25,851 bases of DNA. It comes from a virus. The notes under the pieces were generated by a model. It made no database searches. It was not told where the DNA came from and saw only the letters and a program-made list of their open reading frames with translations. The stretch lies in the IMG/VR virus record IMGVR_UViG_3300042691_007956, positions 1-25,851 of that record; one strand, given 5' to 3'. The translations under genes and the position numbers were made by a program. Of this stretch, positions 19,733-25,851 are shown piece after piece (position 1 is the first letter of the stretch; each line of letters opens with the position of its first letter).

Positions 19733-21276
19733 GAACAAAGCAGGCCTCTGACAAGAGCGTGCCGGTCACGGGGCTGAAGCTAGACTTCAGCGAATCGCCC
19801 ACCATCTTTGACTTCATCAGCAACAAGGCCTTCGTCCAGGGCATGATGGGGCCAGTGGGCTCGGGGAAGTCTTACGCCTGCGCTGCCAGGATCTTCATCC
19901 AGGCCGTCAAGCAGAAGCCCTCCCCCATCGACAACATCCGCTACACGCGCTGGGCTGTGGTCAGGAACAGCTACCCAATGCTGAAGACCACGACCATCAA
20001 GACCTGGCTGGATCTGTTCCCAGAGTCGACCTTTGGCAATCTACTCTGGACGCCACCGATTACGCACCACATCAGGCTACCTGCTCGCGGTGACGCTGCA
20101 GGCATCGACTGTGAGGTCATCTTCCTGGCGCTCGATCAGCCGAAGGATGTCAGGAAGCTGCTCTCACTCGAGCTCACAGGCGCATGGGTGAACGAGGCCC
20201 GAGAACTGCCCAAAGCGGTCATAGACGGCCTCACGCACCGGGTTGGCAGGTATCCCACGAAGAGGGATGGTGGCGCGTCCTGGCACGGGATCTGGATGGA
20301 TACGAACCCGATGGATGATGACCACTGGTGGCACAACATGGCCGAGAAGGAAAAGCCACAGGGTTGGAAGTTCTGGAAGCAACCAGGCGGTGTCGTCGAG
20401 GTTCCTGCTGATGACCTGCCGGAGAACCCCGAGGCCAACGACCACGTCTTTGCTGCAGGCAAGTGGTGGAAGCTCAACCCGAAGGCCGAGAACATCAACA
20501 ACCTGCCTGCCGGGTACTACGCGCAGATGCTGCCGGGGAAGAACCTGGACTGGATCCGCTGCTATGCCGCTGGCCAGTACACCTACGTCCAAGAAGGCAG
20601 ACCCGTCTGGCCTGAGTACGACGATGCCAGCATGAGCGGTGACACCGAGGTTGAGCCTGGCGTACCGATCCAGATCGGCCTGGACTTTGGTCTCACGCCG
20701 GCCGCGACGATCGGTCAGAGGCTACCCAACGGCCGCTGGCTGATCCATCACGAGATCGTGACGTTCGACATGGGGCTCGAGCGGTTCGGTCTGCAGCTGC
20801 TGGCAGAGCTCAACCAGCGATACCCCAACCACCAGGTGATGGCATGGGGAGACCCGGCGGGGATGTCGAGAGACGCGATCTATGAGGTGACGGCGTTCGA
20901 CTTCCTGCGGCAACTGGGAATGCGCGTACAGCCAACCGCATCGAACGACTTCAAGGTCAGGCGCGAGGCCAGCGCCGCACCAATGCAGCGGCTGATCAAT
21001 GGCAAGCCTGGTCTGATCGTGAACCGAGAATGCAAGTTACTGCGCAAGGCGCTGGGCGGTGGGTACTTCTACAAGCGTGTCGCGATCGGCGCTGGGCAAG
21101 AGAGATACAAGGATTCCCCCAACAAAAACCAGTTCAGTCATATCGGGGATTCATACCAGTACCTCATGCTCGGAGGCGGGGAATACAACAGGATGATCCG
21201 CAAGCCAACTCTCGGTGGGGCGCCGCTTGTACAAGCATCAATCGCCTCTTCTGATTTCGACATTTTCTCGGTATGA
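19729..21276 (+). CDS. terL: Terminase large subunit (packaging ATPase/nuclease)
   Basis: 515 residues from GTG 19729 (GTGA overlap). The ATPase domain has Walker A GPVGSGKS at residues 41-48 (Lys47), RWAVVRNSYPMLKTTTIKTW as the adenine/Q-type region, and LTGAWVNEARELP with Glu156 as the Walker B glutamate. WMDTNPMDDDHWWHN follows as the coupling region. The nuclease domain begins at QIGLDFGLTPAATIG with Asp319, and GDPAGMSRD carries another acidic residue. The enzyme pumps DNA into the capsid and cuts the concatemer. The length and C-terminal end (SHIGDSYQYLMLGGGEY...) look complete. A strong hairpin lies directly after the stop. Confidence 0.93.
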   Translation: MRTKQASDKSVPVTGLKLDFSESPTIFDFISNKAFVQGMMGPVGSGKSYACAARIFIQAVKQKPSPIDNIRYTRWAVVRNSYPMLKTTTIKTWLDLFPESTFGNLLWTPPITHHIRLPARGDAAGIDCEVIFLALDQPKDVRKLLSLELTGAWVNEARELPKAVIDGLTHRVGRYPTKRDGGASWHGIWMDTNPMDDDHWWHNMAEKEKPQGWKFWKQPGGVVEVPADDLPENPEANDHVFAAGKWWKLNPKAENINNLPAGYYAQMLPGKNLDWIRCYAAGQYTYVQEGRPVWPEYDDASMSGDTEVEPGVPIQIGLDFGLTPAATIGQRLPNGRWLIHHEIVTFDMGLERFGLQLLAELNQRYPNHQVMAWGDPAGMSRDAIYEVTAFDFLRQLGMRVQPTASNDFKVRREASAAPMQRLINGKPGLIVNRECKLLRKALGGGYFYKRVAIGAGQERYKDSPNKNQFSHIGDSYQYLMLGGGEYNRMIRKPTLGGAPLVQASIASSDFDIFSV

Positions 21277-21284
21277 TCGCGACA

Positions 21285-21306
21285 ACCAGGGCTTGCCGGC
21301 CCTGGT
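21285..21306 (+). terminator. Strong stem-loop just after terL
   Basis: ACCAGGGC (21285-21292) and GCCCTGGT (21299-21306) form a perfect eight-pair stem with a six-base loop; GAC/GTC outside adds three more pairs across one bulged A. It starts nine bases after the terL stop. No run of T follows, so it may slow RNA polymerase, protect the transcript end, or be the upstream boundary of the inserted HNH gene. Confidence 0.45.
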
Positions 21307-21341
21307 GTCACTTCATCTCAACGGCGAAGGAGGCCGTAGCG

Positions 21342-21797
21342 ATGCGCAATCATCATATCAGCCGAGAGCGGCTGCACCAGCTTTTTGAGTACCGAGACGG
21401 CAATCTGTTCAGGCATGAAAGCGACAGACCGATCGGATCAACACGCAAAGATGGATACAGGATCACAAGCGTTGATGGCCAGCAGTACCTGGTGCATCGC
21501 CTGATTTACTTGTTCCATCACGATCAGTTGCCTCCGGTAATTGATCACGTTGATTGCAACCCATCGAACAACCGCATTGAGAACCTTCGCGCTCTCGATA
21601 AGTCTCGCAACGGGCTGAACAGGAAGAGCCCAAAGAAGAACAGCAAAACACAGGTTCTTGGCGTCTACTACGACAAGAGCAGAAATCGATTCACCGCAGA
21701 GATCAGAGTCGACGGAATTAAGCGCCAGCTTGGACGTTTTAGGACGGCGAGCGAGGCGCACCAGGCATATCTGCAGGCGAGAGCAAAAGCGTTCTGA
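21342..21797 (+). CDS. HNH endonuclease with C-terminal AP2-like DNA-binding domain
   Basis: 151 residues from ATG 21342, with AAGGAGG upstream; a longer frame from 21273 has no ribosome site. HNH motif: YLVHRLIYLFHHDQLPP (49-65) then VIDHVDCNPSNNRIENLRAL (66-85) with Asp68-His69, Asn76/77 and Asn81. Residues 106-150 (GVYYDKSRNRFTAEIRVD, KRQLGRFRTASEAHQAY) form an AP2-like domain, a standard partner in phage homing endonucleases. It is AT-richer than terL and is flanked by hairpins. It sits between terL and the next structural genes, a typical place for a free-standing homing gene. It could instead belong to an intron whose ribozyme I cannot recognise. Confidence 0.9.
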   Translation: MRNHHISRERLHQLFEYRDGNLFRHESDRPIGSTRKDGYRITSVDGQQYLVHRLIYLFHHDQLPPVIDHVDCNPSNNRIENLRALDKSRNGLNRKSPKKNSKTQVLGVYYDKSRNRFTAEIRVDGIKRQLGRFRTASEAHQAYLQARAKAF

Positions 21798-22114
21798 GAA
21801 GACACCCCGGAAAGACGGGGCGCACTCCGAGCGTGATGAAGAGCCTGCATGGGCTGCGCGGAGCAAAACACCGGCCTCTTAACCCGAAAGTCAGGCCGTA
21901 CAGCGTGTCTGCGAGCGACTGTAGAAGACGGACAGCAGAATGGGTGGTAGACCTGCTGTGCTCGATGAATCGCAGCCCCCAGGGTGCTCTGGCCTGGCTA
22001 CAGGATAGCCATCGCGGGAGAGGTAGGAAGCCAGTGCTCCGCAAGGAAGCTATGGGCTACCACCCTTGGGGGAACTTTGCCTGGTGATACCAGAGCGATA
22101 CCTCCTCTCTTCCA
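21798..22114 (+). other. 317-base stretch after the HNH gene without a convincing gene
   Basis: It begins with a CCCCG-GAAAGA-CGGGG hairpin (21805-21820) and holds several further short inverted repeats. One frame (21836-22087, 83 residues: MKSLHGLRGAKHRPLNPKVR ... WVVDLLCSMNRSPQGALAWL ... GYHPWGNFAW) stays open, but it has no good ribosome site and uses rare AGA codons, so I rate it about one in four. The region could be a structured RNA, the remnant of an intron that carried the HNH gene, or a decayed gene. It ends with tandem GATACC motifs (22081-22102). Confidence 0.4.
22081..22102. promoter_or_regulatory. Tandem operator-like TGATACC / CGATACC motifs before the cupin gene
   Basis: TGATACC (22085-22091) and CGATACC (22096-22102) lie 11 bases apart, about one helical turn, and the first is embedded in a CTGGT-GAT-ACCAG palindrome (22081-22093). 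The same GTGATACC and CGATACC words occur in the divergent control region at 14504-14511 and 14649-14655. They may be a second target of the ribbon-helix-helix protein. Short words recur by chance, so this is tentative. Confidence 0.35.
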
Positions 22115-22135
22115 ATGCTCAAACGTCCCGCTAGA

Positions 22136-22462
22136 ATGCGCGACATGGGCGCGATCGACATCGACCTGAAGATCCAGCACCACTTCTCTGACGGGGTGTA
22201 TGCCAGACAGATGGTGCTGCCAGCGGGTCACTTTGCGGTGACCCACGCGCACCAGTACGACCATCTGTCGATACTGGCGAGCGGTGCGGTGACGGTGGAG
22301 GTCGATGGAGTCGAGTGCAGCTACCGAGCGCCGGCGGTGATCACGATCCTGGCGGGTCAGCACCACCGGATCGAAGCGCAGGAAGACACGGTCTGGTTCT
22401 GCATCCACGCTACCGATGAGCAAGACCCGGAGCGCATGGGTGAAGTGCTGATCAGGAGATAG
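22136..22462 (+). CDS. Cupin-fold protein
   Basis: 108 residues from ATG 22136; ATG 22115 and ATG 22145 are alternatives, none with a clear ribosome site. The protein has IDIDLKIQHHFSDGVYARQM, then the cupin 1 motif HFAVTHAHQYDHLSILASGA (His pair of HAH and a later His) and cupin 2 AVITILAGQHHRIEAQEDTV with a His pair and WFCIHAT. These residues could hold a metal ion. Single small cupins occur near terminase and portal genes of several podoviruses with unknown role; sugar or capsule modification, or a virion role, are possibilities. It lies four bases before the next gene. Confidence 0.8.
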   Translation: MRDMGAIDIDLKIQHHFSDGVYARQMVLPAGHFAVTHAHQYDHLSILASGAVTVEVDGVECSYRAPAVITILAGQHHRIEAQEDTVWFCIHATDEQDPERMGEVLIRR

Positions 22463-22465
22463 AAG

Positions 22466-22912
22466 ATGCCATTTCTGATTGCTGGTGCGATTCTGCTGGG
22501 TACTGCCTACCAAGCGAACGAAGCACGCAAATCGCGACGCCAAGCTGCAGAGCAGCAGCAGGTTCAGCTGCAACAGCAGGAAGCTGATGCCGCAGCGATG
22601 CGCAATGCAATCGCTCAACAGACCGCTGCCTACGGACAGCAGGCCGCATCACTCCAATCGCAGGCTGAGACGGCACGCCAGGCCTTTCAGGCTTCTCAGC
22701 TTCAATATCAAGAAAACAAGCTCGCGATGGAGAACAAAGCCCGCGAGGTGCAAGCCGCTGCAGACGAACAACGTAGGCTCGCTGCGCAATCCGAAGCGTC
22801 AGCAATCCGTGCCAGGACTCGAGGCGGTAGACGCGCCCTGCTCTCCCAGGAACGACTCACGCCAGAGCTCGGCGTGACCTCCTCCCAGCTGGGCACCGGG
22901 ATGATGCTCTGA
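22466..22912 (+). CDS. Virion-associated coiled-coil protein with N-terminal hydrophobic segment
   Basis: 148 residues from ATG 22466 behind AGGAGATAG. It starts with PFLIAGAILLGTAYQANEAR, a short hydrophobic helix, then a long Gln/Ala coiled coil (RRQAAEQQQVQLQQQEADAA through AMENKAREVQAAADEQRRLA). It ends RTRGGRRALLSQERLTPELG and SSQLGTGMML. The ends resemble small internal virion or head-completion proteins encoded before the portal in podoviruses. Its stop overlaps the next start (TGATG). Confidence 0.6.
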   Translation: MPFLIAGAILLGTAYQANEARKSRRQAAEQQQVQLQQQEADAAAMRNAIAQQTAAYGQQAASLQSQAETARQAFQASQLQYQENKLAMENKAREVQAAADEQRRLAAQSEASAIRARTRGGRRALLSQERLTPELGVTSSQLGTGMML

Positions 22913-23538
22913 TGGCCACTGCGTTCACGCCAACCGAGCGCATGAGGCTTGCACGCAAGACCTCGAGCATCGATCAGCTGTCGAAGCAGTTCCGACAGCA
23001 GGTCGCAGCACTCACCGGCGAGCAAGAGAAAGCATTCAGCACCTATCAGGCTGGCGTCACCGAGAAGATGGCGCCCTTCGAGTCGGCGCTCGCGCAGTAC
23101 CAGACCAAAGACTTCCCAGCCTACGAGGCAGCGACCGAGGCCTACAAGAGCAGGCTCAAGGCCTACGAGGCCCAGCTGGCTGAGATCCGGGCTAACCCGA
23201 CCGTCAAAGCGATCGGGTACATCGAAGAGAGGGTTCCGCGCTACGGCGCGGTTGGTGGACTGCTATCAAGAGTCGGGCTCGGCAAGATCGTCGGCTATGA
23301 CGTGCGCCAGGTGCCCTACGAGTACGACGAGCCCAGGCCGCTGCCGACCTTCACTGAGCAAGCGCCCGCAGCACCCGCAGCACCCACCAGGCCGACAATC
23401 GCAGCATTCAGCGATGAGCCCTTCCAGACCCGCCGTGCAGAGCTCGAGCAGGGTCTCAAGCGTGAGCTCGGTGAGCGCCGCAGTGCCAGGCTTGCAGCGG
23501 TGTCCCGTCGCAGCCGCAACATGCTTGCAGGAGCGTAA
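22912..23538 (+). CDS. Virion-associated helical protein of unknown function
   Basis: 208 residues from ATG 22912 (TGATG overlap). Residues 1-95 are a long helix rich in Lys, Glu, Gln and Ala, with a repeated YE/YK spacing (FPAYEAATEAYKSRLKAYEA). Residues 100-140 are more compact (VPRYGAVGGLLSRVGLGKIV), then a Pro/Ala linker (AAPAAPTRPT), and a basic helix with ERRSARLAAVSRRSRNMLAG. It pairs with the previous gene in layout and ends the same way, with an Arg-rich tail. It is probably a minor head or internal protein, from context. Confidence 0.6.
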   Translation: MATAFTPTERMRLARKTSSIDQLSKQFRQQVAALTGEQEKAFSTYQAGVTEKMAPFESALAQYQTKDFPAYEAATEAYKSRLKAYEAQLAEIRANPTVKAIGYIEERVPRYGAVGGLLSRVGLGKIVGYDVRQVPYEYDEPRPLPTFTEQAPAAPAAPTRPTIAAFSDEPFQTRRAELEQGLKRELGERRSARLAAVSRRSRNMLAGA

Positions 23539-23540
23539 CC

Positions 23541-23711
23541 ATGCCCGGTCACTACGGATCCAAAGACGACAAGATGAAAGAGAAGGTGCGCCGCGTAATG
23601 AAAGAGTATTCGGCGGGCAAGCTCAAGAGTTCCAGTGGCCAGAAGGTCACCAGCCGCGACCAGGCCGTGGCGATCGCGATGTCTGAAGCCGGAATGGCGA
23701 GGAAGAAATGA
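23541..23711 (+). CDS. DUF6496-like small basic protein
   Basis: 56 residues from ATG 23541, with AGGAGCG upstream, two bases after the previous stop. DKMKEKVRRVMKEYSAGKLK and SSSGQKVTSRDQAVAIAMSE match a widespread small-protein pattern ('KV.rVM.E...GkLkSSSG.KVtsr.QAiAIAlSEA') that I recall as DUF6496. It is basic and helical and ends GMARKK. It is often encoded in phages near structural genes. DNA or capsid binding is possible; there is no direct evidence. Confidence 0.75.
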   Translation: MPGHYGSKDDKMKEKVRRVMKEYSAGKLKSSSGQKVTSRDQAVAIAMSEAGMARKK

Positions 23712-23905
23712 AGGTCGAGATCGAGATCGAATCTAACGGCAAGAACGGCGAAGACGAGATGAAAGCCATGAAGGCCACTGCCTTCCAGAAGAAGGTGGCG
23801 CAGATGATGGCCCAGCGTGCCGGGCGGCGTAAGCCCAACGAGCACGAGATGAAGATGGCCGCGGAGCTCGAGTCTGAGCTCGACGAGTACGGGATGAAGA
23901 AATGA
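23708..23905 (+). CDS. Small charged protein, first of a tandem paralogous pair
   Basis: 65 residues from ATG 23708 (ATGA overlap). An acidic beta start (KVEIEIESNGKNGEDEMKAM) is followed by TAFQKKVAQMMAQRAGRRKP NEHEMKM, which parallels the next gene. It ends in an acidic helix (ELESELDEYGMKK). The motif QKK.AQMMA..AGR..PN is the shared core. Role unknown; likely a minor virion or scaffold-like protein by position. Confidence 0.65.
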   Translation: MKVEIEIESNGKNGEDEMKAMKATAFQKKVAQMMAQRAGRRKPNEHEMKMAAELESELDEYGMKK

Positions 23906-24060
23906 AAGAGGTCTGGGACAAGCCGAGGCCGAAAGGCCTGGGCGAACCGAAGCAGCTTTCTCCGATGCAGAAGAAGGCCGCACAGATGATGGCACGCAAG
24001 GCGGGTCGGCCTTGGCCCAACCTTGTGGACAATATGCGCGCCGCTCAAAAAGGAAAGTGA
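23902..24060 (+). CDS. Small basic protein, second tandem paralogue
   Basis: 52 residues from ATG 23902 (ATGA overlap): MKEVWDKPRPKGLGEPKQLS, then PMQKKAAQMMARKAGRPWPN, LVDNMRAAQKGK. The core aligns with the preceding protein. 'ARKAGRPWPNLVDN.RAA' is a tail I recognise from many small phage proteins encoded close to portal and capsid genes. It is basic and probably binds DNA or a virion protein; no direct proof. Confidence 0.7.
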   Translation: MKEVWDKPRPKGLGEPKQLSPMQKKAAQMMARKAGRPWPNLVDNMRAAQKGK

Positions 24061-24061
24061 C

Positions 24062-24316
24062 ATGGCACAAGTACCCTTCCCCACCACGCCGGACTCGGTT
24101 GCGATCGGTGCGATCTCAATCTCTCCGGCTGACTCCGACCTGGCGGCGCCGGTGCGGGCGCTCTACATCGGCGGTGCTGGCAACGTGAAGATCACCGACA
24201 CGCTTGGCAACGCCACGACCTTCGCTGCCGTCCAGGCCGGCTCGATCCTGCCGGTGATGGCCGTGAGGGTCTGGTCAACTGGTACATCCGCGACGAGCAT
24301 CGTCGGGCTGATCTGA
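24062..24316 (+). CDS. Conserved-looking phage structural protein (beta-rich)
   Basis: 84 residues from ATG 24062, preceded by AAAAAGGA. The sequence ISISPADSDLAAPVRALYIG, GAGNVKITDTLGNATTFAAV, QAGSILPVMAVRVWSTGTSA, TSIVGLI fits a known phage pattern: 'sDs.dl..pvRalyvGgaGdv.v....G..vtf..v.aG..lPv.v.rV...GTtAt.iv.L'. It is an all-beta domain, probably a capsid or tail decoration or head fibre attachment module. Confidence 0.75.
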   Translation: MAQVPFPTTPDSVAIGAISISPADSDLAAPVRALYIGGAGNVKITDTLGNATTFAAVQAGSILPVMAVRVWSTGTSATSIVGLI

Positions 24317-24317
24317 C

Positions 24318-24623
24318 ATGCTCATCGGCATCAACCTCAAGCTCTCGCACTTTGGCGGGTTTGGGGGCGGCATTGAGTTTCCATCGGTACTGCGGCTGGA
24401 AGACGGTGGCGGCATCCTGCTCGAGGATCTGGGATATTTGCTGCTAGAGACCACCGACTACCTCTCCTACAACGTCGAGTTGGAGGGCGGTGGCAACGTG
24501 CTGCTGGAAGACATGTCTTATCTGCTCTACGAGAACGACGAGATCTACTTCGACAATCTCGAGCTCGAGAGCGGATACGACGCCCTGCTTGAGGACTTGG
24601 AATTCTTACTTTTGGAGAGTTGA
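24318..24623 (+). CDS. Acidic repeat protein with three LLED-type repeats
   Basis: 101 residues from ATG 24318, two bases after the previous stop. Three repeats of about 25-30 residues follow a Gly-rich start: LRLEDGGGILLEDLGYLLLE, VELEGGGNVLLEDMSYLLYE and LELESGYDALLEDLEFLLLE. The pattern LE-xGG-xxLLED-xxYLL-E suggests stacked strands or turns of a beta-solenoid, heavily acidic. It lies between two beta-rich virion genes, so it is probably a virion surface or fibre component. Function unknown. Confidence 0.65.
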   Translation: MLIGINLKLSHFGGFGGGIEFPSVLRLEDGGGILLEDLGYLLLETTDYLSYNVELEGGGNVLLEDMSYLLYENDEIYFDNLELESGYDALLEDLEFLLLES

Positions 24624-24624
24624 A

Positions 24625-25278
24625 ATGACTGATAAAGCCGTCTCCGCGCTCACGTCGCTGACGGGCGCAAACACCGCCACCGGTGACCTGCTCTACATCG
24701 TCGACATCAGCGAAGCAGCTGCTGCTGATCGCTCGAAGAAGATCACCGCTGAAGAGCTTCAGAATTACTTGAAGAAGTTCCCGGCCACCATCGGCGTGGG
24801 TGGCGCAACGCCTGCTGCGTCCGGTGCTGGAGTTTCGTTCCCGGCGACTGCGTCAGCATCGAGTGATGCGAACACGCTGGATGACTACGAGGAAGGCGAT
24901 TGCTCAACGTCTCTTATTATTTCGGGGACGACTACCTCAGGAACTGGAACATACACTGCTCAACAAGGTACGTACGTTAAAGTCGGCGGCATGGTCACGG
25001 TGTACGGTTATGTTGCATGGAGTGCCCATACAGGGACTGGCAACTTAACTGTCAGTGGCCTTCCATTTACAAGTAGTTCTATTTCATTTGGAACCGCAAG
25101 CATTGGGTACTTTTCCAGTATTTCTTTAACCGCATCCAATGTCGCGATTTTGTATTTGGAACCAGGCGCAGCCTATCTGCGATTGCGTCAATATCCAGTA
25201 GGGGGTGGTGTTGAATCCGCTGTGCCAATGGACTCTGCTGGCGAGATCATGTTTTCAGTTACATACCGAGCAGCATAA
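24625..25278 (+). CDS. Putative head fibre or receptor-binding protein
   Basis: 217 residues from ATG 24625 with TTTTGGAGAG upstream. Residues 1-50 (KAVSALTSLTGANTATGDLL, YIVDISEAAAADRSKKITAE, ELQNYLKK) are a common N-terminal attachment module of phage fibres and minor structural proteins. After a Ser/Ala linker, residues about 93-217 are a Thr/Ser/Gly-rich beta sandwich (SLIISGTTTSGTGTYTAQQG, TVYGYVAWSAHTGTGNLTVS). From roughly 24900 the DNA becomes markedly AT-richer than the N-terminal part, a sign that the C-terminal domain has been swapped. Host or particle-surface binding is inferred. Confidence 0.65.
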   Translation: MTDKAVSALTSLTGANTATGDLLYIVDISEAAAADRSKKITAEELQNYLKKFPATIGVGGATPAASGAGVSFPATASASSDANTLDDYEEGDCSTSLIISGTTTSGTGTYTAQQGTYVKVGGMVTVYGYVAWSAHTGTGNLTVSGLPFTSSSISFGTASIGYFSSISLTASNVAILYLEPGAAYLRLRQYPVGGGVESAVPMDSAGEIMFSVTYRAA

Positions 25279-25296
25279 CCACGCTGGATGGCGTGG
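25279..25296 (+). other. Hairpin between fibre-like gene and next gene
   Basis: CCACGC-TGGATG-GCGTGG, a perfect six-pair stem with a six-base loop, begins on the base after the TAA stop of the preceding gene. Only 21 bases later the next gene starts, preceded by AAAGGAG. No T-run follows. It may act as a partial terminator or an mRNA processing or stability element. Confidence 0.45.
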
Positions 25297-25317
25297 TCGG
25301 ACACAAAGGAGAAACTC

Positions 25318-25566
25318 ATGTCACTTGCAGAAACCACTGAAGTTGATCGCATCGAGATTATCGGCAACGGCATCGTCCAGGTGCGCGAGGCAACAACGAT
25401 CACCAAGGACGGCGAGTTCTTCGCTCGCAAGTTCAAACGCTGGGTGCTTACGCCTGGCGCTGACCTGACCGGCCAGCCAGCCAACGTGGTGGCGCAGTGC
25501 CAGGCAGCGTGGACGCCAGAGGTGATCGCGGCTTACCAGGCCCAGCAGGCTGCAGCGCGTCCGTAA
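25318..25566 (+). CDS. Small phage protein of the structural module
   Basis: 82 residues from ATG 25318 with AAAGGAG seven bases upstream; an upstream in-frame start at 25288 includes hairpin sequence and is not used. The pattern MSLAETTEVDRIEIIGNGIV, QVREATTITKDGEFFARKFK, RWVLTPGADLTGQPANVVAQ, CQAAWTPEVIAAYQAQQAA is one I recognise from short proteins in fibre or tail regions of many phages ('i.V...t.i..dG.....++.r.vl.PG.d.s......i......+T.eV..AY.a'). It is possibly an assembly helper. No enzyme motif. Confidence 0.7.
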   Translation: MSLAETTEVDRIEIIGNGIVQVREATTITKDGEFFARKFKRWVLTPGADLTGQPANVVAQCQAAWTPEVIAAYQAQQAAARP

Positions 25567-25577
25567 AGAGTCGCGCC

Positions 25578-25851
25578 ATGAAGGCTCGCTACAAAGATCC
25601 AGAAGGCGGGCTGACAGAGGCCGGCAGACGGCATTACGAGTCGACGGGCGAGTCGAAGAACCTGCAGCCAGGCGTGAAGGATTCGAGCCCTACCGGGCAA
25701 CGCGCCAGGCGCAAGGGTTCGTTCTTGACGCGGTTCTATACGAACCCTTCTGGGCCGCTGGTCGACAAGGATGGTGATCCAACCAGGCTGGCGCTGGCAG
25801 CGCGGGCCTGGGGTGAGCCTGCACCGCGCACAGAGGCTGCGGCGCAACGTC
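25578..25851 (+). CDS. DUF6321-like protein, cut by the window end
   Basis: ATG 25578 opens a frame that runs off the right edge; 91 residues are visible. MKARYKDPEGGLTEAGRRHY, then RRKGSFLTRFYTNPSGPLVD and GDPTRLALAARAWGEPAPRT match a basic phage-protein pattern I recall as DUF6321 ('GLTe.GR..f...eGs.LkPGVk...rRKGSFLtRfYtnpsGPl.d.+G.PTRLALsA.aWGEPvP'). It is often encoded near portal genes, which suggests those genes follow just outside the window. Function unknown; the charge suggests nucleic-acid contact. Confidence 0.8.
   Translation, partial: MKARYKDPEGGLTEAGRRHYESTGESKNLQPGVKDSSPTGQRARRKGSFLTRFYTNPSGPLVDKDGDPTRLALAARAWGEPAPRTEAAAQR

Noticed and set aside
22110-22137. TTCCAA / TAGAAT as a promoter for the cupin and structural genes
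   Set aside because: The -35 is poor, and the start of transcription would fall after the likely ATG codons.
21998-22618. 206-aa minus-strand frame opposite the cupin gene
   Set aside because: His/Arg/Val-rich shadow; the plus strand encodes a recognisable cupin.
1-25851. CRISPR array
   Set aside because: No regularly spaced direct repeats of suitable length were seen.

Overview
The window reads as the central part of a tailed-phage (or prophage-like) genome from a high-GC host, probably a pseudomonadotal bacterium. Genes are packed with ATGA, GTGA and TGATG stop/start overlaps. The virion genes look podovirus-like: a T7 gp14/gp15/gp16-style run of ejection proteins and a T7 gp17-like fibre N-terminus. 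Portal, capsid and tail-tube genes are not seen and probably lie outside both ends. No DNA polymerase, helicase or RNA polymerase is visible.

Layout. (1) 1-7061, rightward: internal virion/ejection proteins. The third carries a domain resembling HhH-GPD DNA glycosylases and has a small gene nested in another frame near its 3' end. (2) 7095-8434: tail fibre and a short, AT-richer companion. (3) 8494-10442: lysis cassette with four small membrane proteins, a 3-TM holin and a GH108 endolysin. (4) 14465-10422, leftward: recombination operon with two small proteins, a serine recombinase, two more small proteins, a YqaJ-type exonuclease, a 54-aa protein, an HNH endonuclease and a RecT annealing protein. 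Its last gene overlaps the endolysin gene tail to tail. (5) 14466-14666: divergent control region with GGTATC/GATACC operator-like sites beside an Arc-type ribbon-helix-helix gene. (6) 14667-17101, rightward: the RHH protein, two tandem paralogues, a RusA resolvase, two overlapping small genes and an O-like replication protein that appears to contain an origin. (7) 17102-17365: non-coding gap with a GC-rich near-palindrome. (8) 17366-21276: packaging region with terminase small and large subunits and several mini-proteins, in a stretch with strong G-over-C skew. It includes a tRNA-like element with no anticodon loop. (9) 21342-25851: a second HNH endonuclease (with AP2-like domain), a cupin, and small virion-associated genes leading towards the expected portal and capsid genes.

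How the parts could work together: the RHH protein probably controls the divergent leftward (recombination) and rightward (replication) units. RecT with the YqaJ exonuclease and RusA would form a phage recombination pathway feeding concatemers to the terminase. The ejection proteins would deliver the genome, and the holin and endolysin would end infection. The serine recombinase leaves open a temperate lifestyle or site-specific inversion, but no CI-like repressor or att site was recognised. All family names come from reading motifs by eye; no database search was possible.
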